Notes: a model not told the origin generated them from the sequence alone. Positions 42,385-51,365 are shown, counted from the stretch's first letter. The stretch: DNA of 64,000 bases from JBAQMG01 sp049302575 (GCA_049302575.1 JBAQMG010000023.1:31967-95966), one strand, 5' to 3'. Made by a program: numbers and translations.

Positions 42385-43023
42385 GTGAAACAATATCCAA
42401 TTTCCCGTGATGGCTGGCTATATTTATTAGTGCTTTTATTGTTAATGTTTGTTTGTTATCTGCTTTGGCCGTGGCTGATTATTTTACCGAGCATACTTTT
42501 TCTTTTTGTTTTATACTTTTTTCGCAATCCTGAGCGTACTATTCCGAGTGATGAACTGACTCTGGTATCACCCGCAGATGGTGTTGTCATGGATGTTGAA
42601 CGTGTCTATGAAGATAAGTTTTTGCTAGGAGAAAGTATAAGGATACGAATTTTTTTAAGTGTATTTAATGTACATGTAAATCGCATGCCAATGGCTGGTA
42701 AAGTTGTATTTCGGACCTACCGCCCCGGTAAAATGCTTCCCGCCTTTAAAAATCATGCCTCAGAGCTCAATGAAAAGAATTATATCGGGATTGAAAATCA
42801 ATACTTGCGTATCTTAGTAACCCAGGTTACGGGGTTTATTGCGAGACGGATTGTTTGTTGGGTTAAAGAAGGGGACGAGGTTAGCAGAGGGGAACGGTTT
42901 GGACTTATTAAATTTGGTTCATGTACGGAATTATTCCTTCCTCCAGATGTCAAAGTGTCGGTGACGCAAGGGGATAAAGTCGTTGGGGGGCAAAGTATTC
43001 TAGGGAGAGTGAATGTTGAATGA
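42385..43023 (+). CDS. psd: Phosphatidylserine decarboxylase (short, proenzyme)
   Basis: 212 residues, the short prokaryotic/archaeal form. Two N-terminal hydrophobic segments (about residues 11-45) anchor it. The core has FFRNPERTIP, SPADGVV, FLSVFNVHVNRMP and the processing site KFGSCTE, where the Ser becomes the pyruvoyl group after self-cleavage. It converts phosphatidylserine to phosphatidylethanolamine. GTG start with GGGGGAGG upstream. It overlaps pssA by four bases (ATGA), so both steps of the pathway are translated together. Confidence 0.94.
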   Translation: MKQYPISRDGWLYLLVLLLLMFVCYLLWPWLIILPSILFLFVLYFFRNPERTIPSDELTLVSPADGVVMDVERVYEDKFLLGESIRIRIFLSVFNVHVNRMPMAGKVVFRTYRPGKMLPAFKNHASELNEKNYIGIENQYLRILVTQVTGFIARRIVCWVKEGDEVSRGERFGLIKFGSCTELFLPPDVKVSVTQGDKVVGGQSILGRVNVE

Positions 43024-43547
43024 GGGTAAAGCCCATCAATGTCCAATTAATACCAAGTGTTTTTACTTTGGCTAATCTTTTTTTTGGTTTCTTGTCACTA
43101 GTCTTTACCTTGGATGGTGAATTTAGACTTGCCGCTGGAATGATTCTCTTGTCTGTACTATTTGATAGTCTGGATGGGAAAGTTGCTCGTAAACTTTCGG
43201 CAAGTTCTGACTTTGGTAAAGAACTTGATTCTTTAAGTGATTTAGTTTCTTTCGGGGTTGCTCCGGCGCTCTTAACTTACAAGGCTTTTCTACAAGATCA
43301 CCTTGGCTATTATGGTTTATTAATAGCTGCTGGATTTACTTTATGTGGTGCGGTTCGACTAGCTAGGTTCAATGTACTTGATATCTCAACCCATTTCGTG
43401 GGTGTACCCATTACTTTTGCAGGTGGTTTGATGGCTTTACTCATGTTGTTCCATAAATTAGTTCCTTGGGTATTATATCCTGTCTTTTTAGCAGTATTAG
43501 CAATTCTAATGGTTGCGACCTTTCGTGTACCTAAATTAGGGAAGTAG
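43020..43547 (+). CDS. pssA: CDP-diacylglycerol-serine O-phosphatidyltransferase
   Basis: 175 residues with about six membrane helices. The CDP-alcohol phosphotransferase signature is DSLDGKVARKLSASSDFGKELDSLSD, quoted here as two parts: DSLDGKVARK and DFGKELDSLSD near residues 45-72. It attaches serine to CDP-diacylglycerol, and the product is the substrate of psd encoded just upstream. The ATG overlaps the psd stop, with GGGAGAG upstream. A terminator follows. Confidence 0.94.
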   Translation: MRVKPINVQLIPSVFTLANLFFGFLSLVFTLDGEFRLAAGMILLSVLFDSLDGKVARKLSASSDFGKELDSLSDLVSFGVAPALLTYKAFLQDHLGYYGLLIAAGFTLCGAVRLARFNVLDISTHFVGVPITFAGGLMALLMLFHKLVPWVLYPVFLAVLAILMVATFRVPKLGK

Positions 43548-43575
43548 TGAACTCGTTCAACTAAAGATAAATAGT

Positions 43576-43609
43576 ATGGATCAAGGATTAAATCCTTGGT
43601 CCATTTTTG
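43576..43609 (+). terminator. Terminator of psd-pssA
   Basis: Arms ATGGATCAAGGATT (43576-43589) and AATCCTTGGTCCAT (43591-43604), one G-U-type mismatch, followed by TTTTT. Confidence 0.72.
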
Positions 43610-43672
43610 CACCTCTATTGGGTCCCTGGCATATAGTATCGCACAAGAAGGCTTGCATAGGGGGTAAAAAGT

Positions 43673-44023
43673 ATGGATAATCAACAAGTTAACTGGCCCA
43701 ATGCTGGATTGAGAATTGTTCAAGGTTTAACAACTACAATCGACGCAATTCGACAATTGGATGCCCAAGAAGCTTCATTGGTCATGCGCTTATTAGGAAA
43801 AAGCTGTACAAAAATGATGCACGAAGGAACCGGCCATCAGTTTGGTATTGCAATGATTGAAACAAGTGCCCAATTGGCGATGAAAGAGAAGCTTGTATTG
43901 GAAGATATCCTGAAAGTTATTACAACAATCATTGGAAGATTATATTTCACGGCTAAAACAGACGAGGAAAAACTTCTAGTAGCCCAACTTGAAGAGGCTG
44001 TAAAAAATTATCAAATTGGTTGA
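43673..44023 (+). CDS. Hypothetical helical protein
   Basis: 116 residues, almost entirely helical, no signal or membrane segment. Typical segments are MDNQQVNWPNAGLRIVQGL, CTKMMHEGTGHQFGIAMIET and VITTIIGRLYFTA. I do not recognise a family. GGGGGTAAAAAGT precedes the ATG. It lies just before the SpoVM-like gene, and both may be sporulation-linked, but nothing in the sequence proves it. Confidence 0.6.
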   Translation: MDNQQVNWPNAGLRIVQGLTTTIDAIRQLDAQEASLVMRLLGKSCTKMMHEGTGHQFGIAMIETSAQLAMKEKLVLEDILKVITTIIGRLYFTAKTDEEKLLVAQLEEAVKNYQIG

Positions 44024-44077
44024 AGTTAATCTACACTAGATTGACTAGCATAAGTGGTGAGGGAAGGAGGGAATAAG

Positions 44078-44143
44078 ATGAAAATATATTATGTTCGGCT
44101 ACCAGAATTTATACTTAATGTTTTGCGAAAAGTTTTTAGGTAA
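44078..44143 (+). CDS. spoVM: SpoVM-like membrane-curvature micro-protein
   Basis: A 21-codon gene with an excellent GGAGGGAATAAG before the ATG. The product starts MKIYYVRLPEF and ends LRKVFR. Bacillus SpoVM begins MKFYTIKLPKF and is a 26-residue amphipathic helix that senses the convex forespore membrane and anchors the coat protein SpoIVA. Here the aromatic, basic and LPxF positions coincide, with a shorter tail. The match covers the conserved N-terminal part and occurs in a genome with spo0A and other sporulation genes. The protein is too short for a statistical case, but the pattern is specific. Confidence 0.75.
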   Translation: MKIYYVRLPEFILNVLRKVFR

Positions 44144-44223
44144 ACTTGGCATGAAAGTGAATCTTCCCTCCTAGAATAGATGTAGGACTACCTCTTAGGT
44201 AGAGCCAAGTAAGGAGGGACACT

Positions 44224-44709
44224 ATGCAGCATAGTCGTTATGTTTGGTTAATCGGAATCATTGTACTTTGCCTTTTTCTAACTCTTTCCTGGAAGACACC
44301 ACAAGCTGTTATGACAGCCCTAGCAGACCCGTCGTATTCTGATTCACCCCAGATAACGGTCCAACGTTTTTGGAATTTTTTAGATTCGCGACAGGTAGAC
44401 TTAGCAAAGGGGTTAATCAATAGTGATGGTGCGACTACAAATAGAATTAGTCTGCTTTACGAATGGGAAAAGGTTGTAGAGCAAGATGCCTTATTAAGGT
44501 TACAAAAAGTTGAGTTCCTCGATCTTCGTAATCCACAAGCGGTAATCGTAAAAGTAACGTGGAGTTCTTCACTTCAGCAAGTTCAAACAGCGATGTATAG
44601 TTTTGATGTTAGACGAACCAATCAAGGTTGGCACATCTGGCAGATCAAGCAGCTTAACGACCTCTCATTCTCTGGAGGGGATGTTTATGGAAAGTTATTT
44701 GGAACGTAA
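44224..44709 (+). CDS. Secreted or anchored hypothetical protein (NTF2-like)
   Basis: 161 residues. A signal peptide or anchor spans about residues 6-25 (WLIGIIVLCLFLTLSW). The exported part starts with QITVQRFWNFLDSRQVDLAKGLI and ends in alternating strands (VQTAMYSFDVRRTNQGWHIW), the pattern of small NTF2-like secreted domains. No family assigned. AAGGAGGGA precedes the ATG. The 78 bases after the spoVM-like gene contain CTTGGC/GCCAAG and CTACC/GGTAG pairs, so a small RNA structure may lie between them. Confidence 0.65.
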   Translation: MQHSRYVWLIGIIVLCLFLTLSWKTPQAVMTALADPSYSDSPQITVQRFWNFLDSRQVDLAKGLINSDGATTNRISLLYEWEKVVEQDALLRLQKVEFLDLRNPQAVIVKVTWSSSLQQVQTAMYSFDVRRTNQGWHIWQIKQLNDLSFSGGDVYGKLFGT

Positions 44710-44830
44710 TTCTAGTTCGTTAGCAGAGCGTGCCCAAGCTAATGACTTATTACTACCTTGGAGGTTGTACGTAGGATTATTCTATTTAGGAGTAGGTTTG
44801 ATCATGTATTTGATGGGTTCTAGAGGATAA
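44687..44830 (+). CDS. Small single-helix membrane protein, 47 residues
   Basis: Starts at ATG 44687 with GGAGGGG upstream and overlaps the end of the preceding gene by 23 bases. A polar N-terminus (MESYLERNSSSLAERAQ) is followed by one hydrophobic helix (LYVGLFYLGVGLIMYLMG). No family recognised. Overlap and shared terminator put it in one transcript with the 44224 gene, and it could anchor or accompany that protein. Confidence 0.55.
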   Translation: MESYLERNSSSLAERAQANDLLLPWRLYVGLFYLGVGLIMYLMGSRG

Positions 44831-44840
44831 GCGTGAATAT

Positions 44841-44890
44841 AGAGTAAGAAAGGTCTCCCCAAAATGTTTTGGTGAGGCCTTTCTTACTCT
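44841..44890 (+). terminator. Long terminator hairpin
   Basis: Arms of 24 bases, 44841-44864 and 44867-44890, complementary with one mismatch. The tight loop and T-rich tail end the 44224-44830 transcript. Confidence 0.85.
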
Positions 44891-44989
44891 TATAATTATA
44901 TTGAGTTAGTGGTAAAATACTATGGCGGCTTCGGCGATAGTCATTACTGTAAATTTTGAAAGCAATCTGTTGCAAAAGGGAGTGTATTT

Positions 44990-46210
44990 ATGCTTGGTTT
45001 AGCTTTAGAAGGCGGAGGTGCGAAGGGCGCCTTTCATATGGGCGCAGTAAAAGCATATTTTGACGAAGGTTATCATTTTGATGGAGTAACAGGCACATCC
45101 ATTGGAGCACTCAATGGTGCTATCATTGCGCAAGGCGATTTTGAGATTGGGTATCAATGGTGGCAAGGGATGGATATTGCTTTTCTACTTGATATTGACA
45201 AAATACAGATACAAAATTTCTTAAATAGAAAAATTGATAAGGACGTCCTTGTTTACCTGTTCTCAAAATTAAAGGATATTGTCGAAAACAGAGGTCTTGA
45301 TACGAAGAAAATACGGGAAACTTTAGACAATATCGTTGTGGAAGAAAAACTGCGTGCCTCAAAAATTGACTTCGGCTTAGTTACAGTTTCTGTCTCAGAT
45401 TTGAAACCTTTAGAGCTTTACAAGGAGGACATCCCTTTGGGGAAGTTAGTGGACTATTTAATGGCAAGTGCAAATTTCCCCGCATTTAAAATAGAACCGA
45501 TCGAAGGTAAGTTCTATATAGATGGAGGTTTTTATGATAACTGTCCGATCAATCTTCTGATCAGAAAAGGATATAAAGAAGTCATAGCGATAAGAACTTT
45601 GGGAATGGGGTTAACAAGGAAACTAGAAGATGCAGAGGTAAAGGTGACCAATATTATACCCTCGGAAGATTTAGGAAGGATTTTGAATTTTGATCAAAAC
45701 CTTATTCAGATAAATCTAAAAATGGGTTATTTTGACGCTATGCGTATCATTAAAGGTCTGAAAGGAAGAAGATACTATATTGAGCCTATCGACAACGATT
45801 TGATTTTTAACAGTTTGTTGTCTATGCCCGAAGATGTAATATATGAAATGGGAAGAATCATGCATTTACCAGAGATGGAACCAAAGAGACTGCTGTTTGA
45901 ACAAGTTTTCCCAACTTTATCACGCATACTTGGTTTTTCTACCACTTCTACTTATCAGGATATTCTGCTGGGCGTTTTAGAATATATGGCAGAAGAAAAG
46001 GGAATCAATAAATATAAAATTTGGAGTTTATTAAGTTTTTGGGAAGTAATTAAAAGCAATGACAACGATGGAGTAAGCCCTCCCATTTCCTTCATTTCCG
46101 ACATCGTAAAAACAGCAAAACTTAAACTGATTAGCCCAAACGATGTTGCTTTGAAAGAAATAGCAAAGCTATTACTAATAGGGTTAAGGTCAGAGCGGTT
46201 TCCTCAATAA
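44990..46210 (+). CDS. Patatin-like phospholipase
   Basis: 406 residues. The patatin domain starts at once: oxyanion-hole GGGAKGAFHMG at about residues 8-18, nucleophile Ser in GTSIGALNG, and catalytic Asp in IDGGFYDN near residue 180. These define a Ser-Asp dyad lipid acyl hydrolase. The C-terminal 170 residues are helical and have no recognised domain. No signal peptide, so it is cytoplasmic or membrane-peripheral. AAAGGGAG precedes the ATG. The next gene is convergent and makes glycolipid, but functional linkage is only suggested. Confidence 0.9.
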   Translation: MLGLALEGGGAKGAFHMGAVKAYFDEGYHFDGVTGTSIGALNGAIIAQGDFEIGYQWWQGMDIAFLLDIDKIQIQNFLNRKIDKDVLVYLFSKLKDIVENRGLDTKKIRETLDNIVVEEKLRASKIDFGLVTVSVSDLKPLELYKEDIPLGKLVDYLMASANFPAFKIEPIEGKFYIDGGFYDNCPINLLIRKGYKEVIAIRTLGMGLTRKLEDAEVKVTNIIPSEDLGRILNFDQNLIQINLKMGYFDAMRIIKGLKGRRYYIEPIDNDLIFNSLLSMPEDVIYEMGRIMHLPEMEPKRLLFEQVFPTLSRILGFSTTSTYQDILLGVLEYMAEEKGINKYKIWSLLSFWEVIKSNDNDGVSPPISFISDIVKTAKLKLISPNDVALKEIAKLLLIGLRSERFPQ

Positions 46211-46251
46211 TTGTTTAAAAAAGAGGTTATGTGGGCAATCTCCTAAAGCTG

Positions 46252-47406
46252 TTAGCCACAGAGATTTGGCGTATTCTGACGTTTTTCTAGAAGCTGCAAG
46301 ATACACTCAACCGTTTGTTCCGCTGCCCGACCAGGAAGCGCTTGTTCCGCAGCCCGACGCATCCGTTCCAAGTCCTTCGGATGTTCCAGCAGATCGAAGA
46401 TTATTTTTTCCAGTTCTTCTTCACTCTTTGCAACCCTGCCTGCTCCAATGCCTTCCAGGTAGATTGCGTTTTCCTCTTCCTGTCCAGGTATCGGCCTGAA
46501 AATGACCAAGGGCACCTGTTTCGTCAACGCCTCGGAAACTGTTAAGCCACCTGCTTTTGTAATAATAATGTCCGCAGCACTCATCAATTCCTCAACATTT
46601 TGTACAAATCCAAAACGCGCAACTGGGTTTATACCTTCCTCGATCACGGAATCGAGAGATTTATGAAGTTTCTCATCTTGTCCACAAACGATGATACTTT
46701 GTATTGGGAAAGCCGTATCCGCTAGAACTTTGCAAATCCATTTTATCCCACCTAGAACACCATACGCTCCACCCATGACTAGAACCGTTGCACGCTTTGG
46801 AAGCAAACCCAGCTTCTGCAATATTTCCTGCCGATCCATTTTTAATTCAAACTTCGGGCTCACCGGAATCCCCGTAATTCGAATCGAGCGAGAATCAATC
46901 CCTTGGGCCACCAACCCATCGTAGACATTTTTACACCCTACAATATAAAGGTCAACCCCCGAATGGATCCATTGGCTGTGAACAGCATAGTCTGTCACAA
47001 CAGTAACCAAAGGGACATTCAAAACCCCTTTCAGTCTTTGTTGTGCCAAAATACCTGCAACAACCGGATAGGTACAAATAACGAGATCTGGTTGTAACGC
47101 CTGAATAAATTTCACAAATTCACTGCGCCCCAAACCGTTTAAAAATCGTTGGAGTACGGAATTTGGGGGAATCTTTGACGTGCGGTAGTAAAATTTTCCC
47201 CATAGTTTCGGCGTATACTTAATGAGCTTAATGTAGGTGTTCTTAATAACAGTATTGAAGGTCTTACTGAGAAATGCCCCAAAATCCAAATGCGTAATTT
47301 TAACGTTGGGATCCTTATCACGTAACGCCTCGATAACCGCTTCAGCCGCTCGCATATGCCCAGCCCCAAACGTCGCCGAAAAAATCAGCACACTCATTTG
47401 CTCCAC
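46252..47406 (-). CDS. Processive diacylglycerol glycosyltransferase (MGDG synthase/UgtP-like)
   Basis: About 384 residues, GT28-type fold. The N-terminal acceptor domain starts VLIFSATFGAGHMRAAEAV. The C-terminal nucleotide-sugar domain has VMGGAYG, FGFVQNVEELMSAADIIITKAGGLTVSEAL and PIPGQEEENA. All are signatures of the MurG-like MGDG synthase/UgtP group that add sugars to diacylglycerol. Which sugar is used is not readable. GTG 47406 is the best start, seven bases after GAGGAGG; TTG 47412 and ATG 47397 are in frame. It is monocistronic or follows the MFS gene by 49 bases. Confidence 0.88.
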   Translation of the reverse strand: MEQMSVLIFSATFGAGHMRAAEAVIEALRDKDPNVKITHLDFGAFLSKTFNTVIKNTYIKLIKYTPKLWGKFYYRTSKIPPNSVLQRFLNGLGRSEFVKFIQALQPDLVICTYPVVAGILAQQRLKGVLNVPLVTVVTDYAVHSQWIHSGVDLYIVGCKNVYDGLVAQGIDSRSIRITGIPVSPKFELKMDRQEILQKLGLLPKRATVLVMGGAYGVLGGIKWICKVLADTAFPIQSIIVCGQDEKLHKSLDSVIEEGINPVARFGFVQNVEELMSAADIIITKAGGLTVSEALTKQVPLVIFRPIPGQEEENAIYLEGIGAGRVAKSEEELEKIIFDLLEHPKDLERMRRAAEQALPGRAAEQTVECILQLLEKRQNTPNLCG

Positions 47407-47455
47407 GTACAAACCTCCTCGTTTTAAAATGGGCTCTTGACATTCACCGAGTTAA

Positions 47456-49021
47456 TTAAAACAAATTTTGTTTGACTTTGAGCACAAATTTTGTGACCGT
47501 AGTCTGGACTGGCTTTTGAAATAAGAACAAGGCGGGTAAAATGCCTAGCAAGCCCAAGATCAAATTGACATGAAAAGCATCTTGAAAAGCCAAAACAGTA
47601 GCCTTTTCTTGGGTTAGTTTAAACAGATTAAGCAGACTTAACTGTTGAGCCTCAGGAGCTAGAAATCCCAAACCCTGAAAAAAAGAAGTCAGTGGCTGAA
47701 ACGCTTGCACTGTGTAAGACCAAGGTGTGGCAGTATCAGCTAGGTGCGCATAATGCCATGGTGTACGCTGCTGGATTAAGCTGGTTAAGATGGCGACTCC
47801 AATCGCACTTCCCACCTGACGAATCATATTGAAAAAGGCCGAACCCTGATTGACCAGTTCCTTAGGTAATGAGCTGTAGGCTAAAGTTACCGAAGGCATA
47901 ATGCCAAGTCCGAGACCCGCTCCGACAATCATAAGGTATTTATCAATCAGATGAATATTTGTAGTCATTTGAAGATTGATGAAAAAAGATGAACCCACCG
48001 ACATAATCAGAATACCAGCAATGGTTAAGAGCATTGCGCCGATACGTGGCAAAAGGATAGCACTAAGTGGAAGAAATAGGACAATGCCAAGAACCTCCGG
48101 TAAGAGCATCAGGCCAGTGTCCATTGCTCCCAATCCTTTTAATTGTTGCAAGAATAATGGAAGGATAAAGAGGCTGCCGAACAAACTCATAATGATAAAA
48201 AATGTAACCACCAAGGAGGCCGTATAAATACGGTTTTTAAAGATCCGCAAATCGAGGATGGGATCGGTTACGTAGGCTTCAACCAGGAAAAAAAGGAGCA
48301 AGCTACTCCCAGCAACATAAAAGAGAAAAACAATATTAAAGGATGTCCACCCTTCGTCTGTTCCGTTACTCAGAGCTAACAACAGCGTAGAAAAACCCAC
48401 TGCCGAGAGGATAAAGCCCCAAAGATCAAATTTTTTAGTTACGGTCTCAAATTCATGTAAGAAGAGATAAGAAAAATATATAGCGAATAAGCCAAGCGGG
48501 AGATTGATCCAAAAAATCATTTTCCAGTTATAATACTCGACTAAGTAACCACCAATCGTGGGTCCAATTGCCGGAGCAATAAGCAAAGGAATACCCATTA
48601 ACCCCATGGCCCAAGGAAGCTCTTCCTTTGTAAAAGTTTTCTCAACTATGGACAAGGCGAGTGGCATAATCATGCCCCCACCGATCGCCTGAACAATGCG
48701 AAAGAAAATAAGTGCATTAATATTCCAGGACAAAGCGGACAGAACAGAACCGCCAGTAAAAATAAAGAGACTCAATAGATAAATCTTCTTCATACCACGG
48801 GTATCAGCCAAATAAGCCGTAATGGGCTCGAAAACACCGATTGTGATCATATATGCTGTAACAATGTACTGCGCCAGGCGAATGTCTGTACCATATTGCA
48901 ACATAATTTTTGGAATAGCGACATTGACAATCGTCATATCCAGTAGATCCATGAATAAGCCCAAAACAACGGCGATCAGGATAAACCATTTTCCCCATTT
49001 TTCGAACAAGTTACTGCTCAC
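47456..49021 (-). CDS. MFS multidrug transporter, DHA2 (14-helix) family
   Basis: 521 residues with 14 membrane helices. Early motif LDMTIVNVAIP (helix 1), the loop ADTRGMKK (motif A) and GGYLVEYYNWKMIFWINLPLG (motif C region) identify the EmrB/QacA-type proton-driven exporters. The substrate is unknown. Start GTG 49021 has AAGG upstream, close to the HD-domain gene end at 49026, so it is the third gene of a minus-strand unit (CmpB-like, HD, MFS). The divergent HTH gene at 50537 could control the unit. Confidence 0.93.
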   Translation of the reverse strand: MSSNLFEKWGKWFILIAVVLGLFMDLLDMTIVNVAIPKIMLQYGTDIRLAQYIVTAYMITIGVFEPITAYLADTRGMKKIYLLSLFIFTGGSVLSALSWNINALIFFRIVQAIGGGMIMPLALSIVEKTFTKEELPWAMGLMGIPLLIAPAIGPTIGGYLVEYYNWKMIFWINLPLGLFAIYFSYLFLHEFETVTKKFDLWGFILSAVGFSTLLLALSNGTDEGWTSFNIVFLFYVAGSSLLLFFLVEAYVTDPILDLRIFKNRIYTASLVVTFFIIMSLFGSLFILPLFLQQLKGLGAMDTGLMLLPEVLGIVLFLPLSAILLPRIGAMLLTIAGILIMSVGSSFFINLQMTTNIHLIDKYLMIVGAGLGLGIMPSVTLAYSSLPKELVNQGSAFFNMIRQVGSAIGVAILTSLIQQRTPWHYAHLADTATPWSYTVQAFQPLTSFFQGLGFLAPEAQQLSLLNLFKLTQEKATVLAFQDAFHVNLILGLLGILPALFLFQKPVQTTVTKFVLKVKQNLF

Positions 49022-49025
49022 CGCC

Positions 49026-49523
49026 TTAGCTAATACGTGACAAAATCTCGCTCACCGGTAATTTAAGCTCGGAACGATGCCTAATTTTGAGCCAGAACTC
49101 CCCCACGGTTGCGACTTTATCCATGAAACAAACCAAGAATCCTTCCCGACTGCGGGGCCAACGGGGAGTCAAGGGCCACATATGGTGGAGAATGATCTCT
49201 TGTTCTTTCTGAGAAAGACAAAAACATCGTTCGGCATTTCGACACGCGATGCGGGGATGACGAAAGCCGTGCCAGCGCTTGCCGTCCGAGCGTGGTAAAT
49301 GCCAGTCATAGAGATAGAAATCATGGAGAAGTGCTCCGCGTGTAGCGGAACGGCTATCGAGAGAAGGCATTAATTTCCTTAAGCGCTCTGAGTAAGTGAA
49401 GGTTAACCAGGCTACATGGAGGGAGTGATCTAAAATGTTGAAGGGTTTGTGATGGGGGTACATAGCCAACTGCTTAAATTCTGGATGTTCTAGGATATCC
49501 TGCACCAGCTCTTGGAAAATCAA
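49026..49523 (-). CDS. HD-superfamily hydrolase-like protein
   Basis: About 165 residues. The histidines and Asp of the HD fold appear in order: ILDHSLHVAWLTF, RGALLHDFYLYDW and ILHHMWPLTPR. This is the arrangement of small HD phosphohydrolases of the YfdR/RelA-like kind; the nucleotide or other substrate is unknown. TTG 49523 has GAGGTGAGC upstream. The frame extends 17 codons further to TTG 49574, overlapping the CmpB-like gene, so the true start is uncertain. It lies between a CmpB-like membrane protein and an MFS exporter. Confidence 0.8.
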   Translation of the reverse strand: MIFQELVQDILEHPEFKQLAMYPHHKPFNILDHSLHVAWLTFTYSERLRKLMPSLDSRSATRGALLHDFYLYDWHLPRSDGKRWHGFRHPRIACRNAERCFCLSQKEQEIILHHMWPLTPRWPRSREGFLVCFMDKVATVGEFWLKIRHRSELKLPVSEILSRIS

Positions 49524-49551
49524 ACAGCTCACCTCAAATCTATGTTTCGTG

Positions 49552-50298
49552 TTAATCTCCTTTAATTTGACCAAGGATTCTTCGACTTTGCCGTTTAACG
49601 AACTGTTCCGCTGAATCTTGTTTGGCTTGGAGCAAAGAAACGGTTTCGCTCACCGTTTGGCGCAACTTGGGATAAGTAGAGAGTAATCGGCGGAAAGGTC
49701 GGAACAAAAGCACAAAACGCTCATAACTCTGACGCCTGCGATTCTGCTGAAAAATATCCACAATTTGTTCTAAACGGTGCAGAAGAATGGTCGATTGGAT
49801 GATATCCCACACAAGGTAGAGCATAAAAATAAGCGCAAGAACTATTCGCGGCGTAGTCGGTATACTAAGTAAATAAGAATAGAATCGCGGGTGAATGAAA
49901 CTTGCAAAGATGAGACCGAGGACTCCCCAGAGTAACGAAAAGGGAAGGGCAATCTGTCCTTGAAAGTTTAGTGGGGTGTCACTGTAATCCCAGAGACGCA
50001 AGTGGAAGAAACGCTCTATACACAGCCCAGAAACGTACTCTAAAGCTGTGCTCAAAACTATGAAATAGAGGAAGCGCCATTCCCAAGCGAGATTAGACAA
50101 CCACGGGTCAGTAATCGCTGCTAAGAGTGTAAAGGAACCATAGAGTGGCAGAAAGGGTCCTTTAAGAAAACCAGGGTTGACAATCTGTTGTTGGGTAAAG
50201 GAACGGTATAAGGTCTCTAGTATCCAACCTGCAAAAGCGTAAGAAGCAAAGGTAAGTACTGAATACGAGACGTAGTCAAGCCAAAGCAAATCAGTCAT
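49552..50298 (-). CDS. Putative ABC-transporter-type membrane protein (CmpB family)
   Basis: 248 residues with six to seven membrane helices and a charged C-terminal tail. Segments AFAGWILETLYRSF, GFLKGPFLPLYG, and EYVSGLCIERFFHLRLWDYSD are typical of PF06541 (ABC_trans_CmpB), a family annotated as permease-like although transport is not proven. AAGGAGTTAATACTT precedes the ATG. First gene of the minus-strand unit and divergent from the HTH gene at 50537; the 238-bp gap between them is AT-rich and likely holds both promoters. Confidence 0.8.
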   Translation of the reverse strand: MTDLLWLDYVSYSVLTFASYAFAGWILETLYRSFTQQQIVNPGFLKGPFLPLYGSFTLLAAITDPWLSNLAWEWRFLYFIVLSTALEYVSGLCIERFFHLRLWDYSDTPLNFQGQIALPFSLLWGVLGLIFASFIHPRFYSYLLSIPTTPRIVLALIFMLYLVWDIIQSTILLHRLEQIVDIFQQNRRRQSYERFVLLFRPFRRLLSTYPKLRQTVSETVSLLQAKQDSAEQFVKRQSRRILGQIKGD

Positions 50299-50536
50299 TA
50301 AGTATTAACTCCTTATTTAGGATATAATAAAAATATGGACTAAATTCCCCAAAAGACCCAAGAATGGCTTAAAAACAATTCCCCTCTTGCAGGGGACACA
50401 GTTGCATTTTATGCTAGTTAAGCTTAAACTATACCCAAAAGACAAAAATAGTAATTCACAAATTACTATAACATTATTTTTACTATTGTCAACTGTTAAG
50501 ATGCAAAAATCTGGTGGACAAGGAGAAAGAAATTGA

Positions 50537-51214
50537 ATGGATTTAACTGAGAGGCGTAAACAGTTTCTTCAACAGCTTATGAACCTTTATGAGAAAACAG
50601 GCTTACCTGTCCATTACGTAACTCTGGCTAAACTGATCGGAGTAAGCAAATGGACAGCTTATGATATGTTAAAGAAATTGGAGAAAAACGGTTTACTTAA
50701 ACGCGCTTATACTATTAAACCTCATGAGATAGGGCGGTCTATGATCGTTTTTACACCTACATCCCAAGCAGATGACCTTTTTGGTAAGAAGAGAAATATT
50801 ATTTGTAGTCAGGAAGAATTAAATGACATTAAAAATTCCGTAATAGGTTTGCTCGAAGAGGTAAGGCCGTTTCGTCTCCAACAAGCGATCGATCTATTTT
50901 TAGATAAAATTTCCAAGGTGAATATTCAGTCGGAATTTTGCCTCTACATCCTTGGACTATTAATTTTGTATTTAAATGCGCTCGGAAAAAGGCAAAAACT
51001 AATGGTTGAACATTTGTTCAGAGTTTCGAATCGCCCAGAAATACAGTTAACTATGTTTGTCGGCACAGTGATTGGAACGGCTGTTCCACCCGTCGGCTAT
51101 GAACTCGGACCCGAAATAACTAAACTTATCGCTTTGTTTTTTAGCTATCTTGATAAATTAAGTCTTGAGGAGTTAATAACACTTACTAATTTTGTACAGG
51201 AAGCCATAGGTTAA
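50537..51214 (+). CDS. HTH transcriptional regulator
   Basis: 225 residues. The N-terminal 70 residues form a winged helix (RKQFLQQLMNLYEKTGLPVHY, then IGVSKWTAYDMLKKLEKNGLLKR). The C-terminal part is mostly helical with a hydrophobic segment (LYILGLLILYLNALG), perhaps a dimer or membrane contact. No specific family is recognised; LexA-like and MarR-like folds are the closest appearance. AAGGAGAAAGAA precedes ATG 50537. Divergent from the CmpB-HD-MFS unit, which it probably controls. Confidence 0.72.
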   Translation: MDLTERRKQFLQQLMNLYEKTGLPVHYVTLAKLIGVSKWTAYDMLKKLEKNGLLKRAYTIKPHEIGRSMIVFTPTSQADDLFGKKRNIICSQEELNDIKNSVIGLLEEVRPFRLQQAIDLFLDKISKVNIQSEFCLYILGLLILYLNALGKRQKLMVEHLFRVSNRPEIQLTMFVGTVIGTAVPPVGYELGPEITKLIALFFSYLDKLSLEELITLTNFVQEAIG

Positions 51215-51220
51215 AACAAA

Positions 51221-51262
51221 GGCATCCCTAAAAGGTTTTGGTGAAAGACTTTGTTTTTTTCC
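51221..51262 (+). terminator. Terminator of the HTH gene
   Basis: A weak hairpin, AACAAAGGCATC with CTTTGTT and intervening TTTTGGTGAA, ends in seven T. It separates the HTH gene from the hairpin row that follows. Confidence 0.5.
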
Positions 51263-51271
51263 AACGGCGAG

Positions 51272-51365
51272 ACGCCCACTTCTAGAAGTGGGCGTTCCCT
51301 TGGTTCTCTACTTCAGGTGGAGTAAACTCTCCACCTGAAGCCCCGATGTTCAGCTTTAGCTGAAC
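51272..51365. repeat. Row of three hairpins (possible IS200/IS605-type or REP remnant)
   Basis: A perfect 24-base palindrome at 51272-51295 (centre CTTCTAGAAG) is followed by arms CTTCAGGTGGAG / CTCCACCTGAAG (51311-51340) and GTTCAGCT / AGCTGAAC (51348-51365). No gene lies in 51263-51543. Such rows are seen at IS200/IS605 ends and REP elements. The word GAAGTGGGCG recurs at 17976-17985 beside the 83-bp repeat. Confidence 0.6.

Noticed and set aside
46266..47440. Several plus-strand frames of 64-77 codons
   Set aside because: All lie antisense to the UgtP-type glycosyltransferase gene, which has strong motifs.
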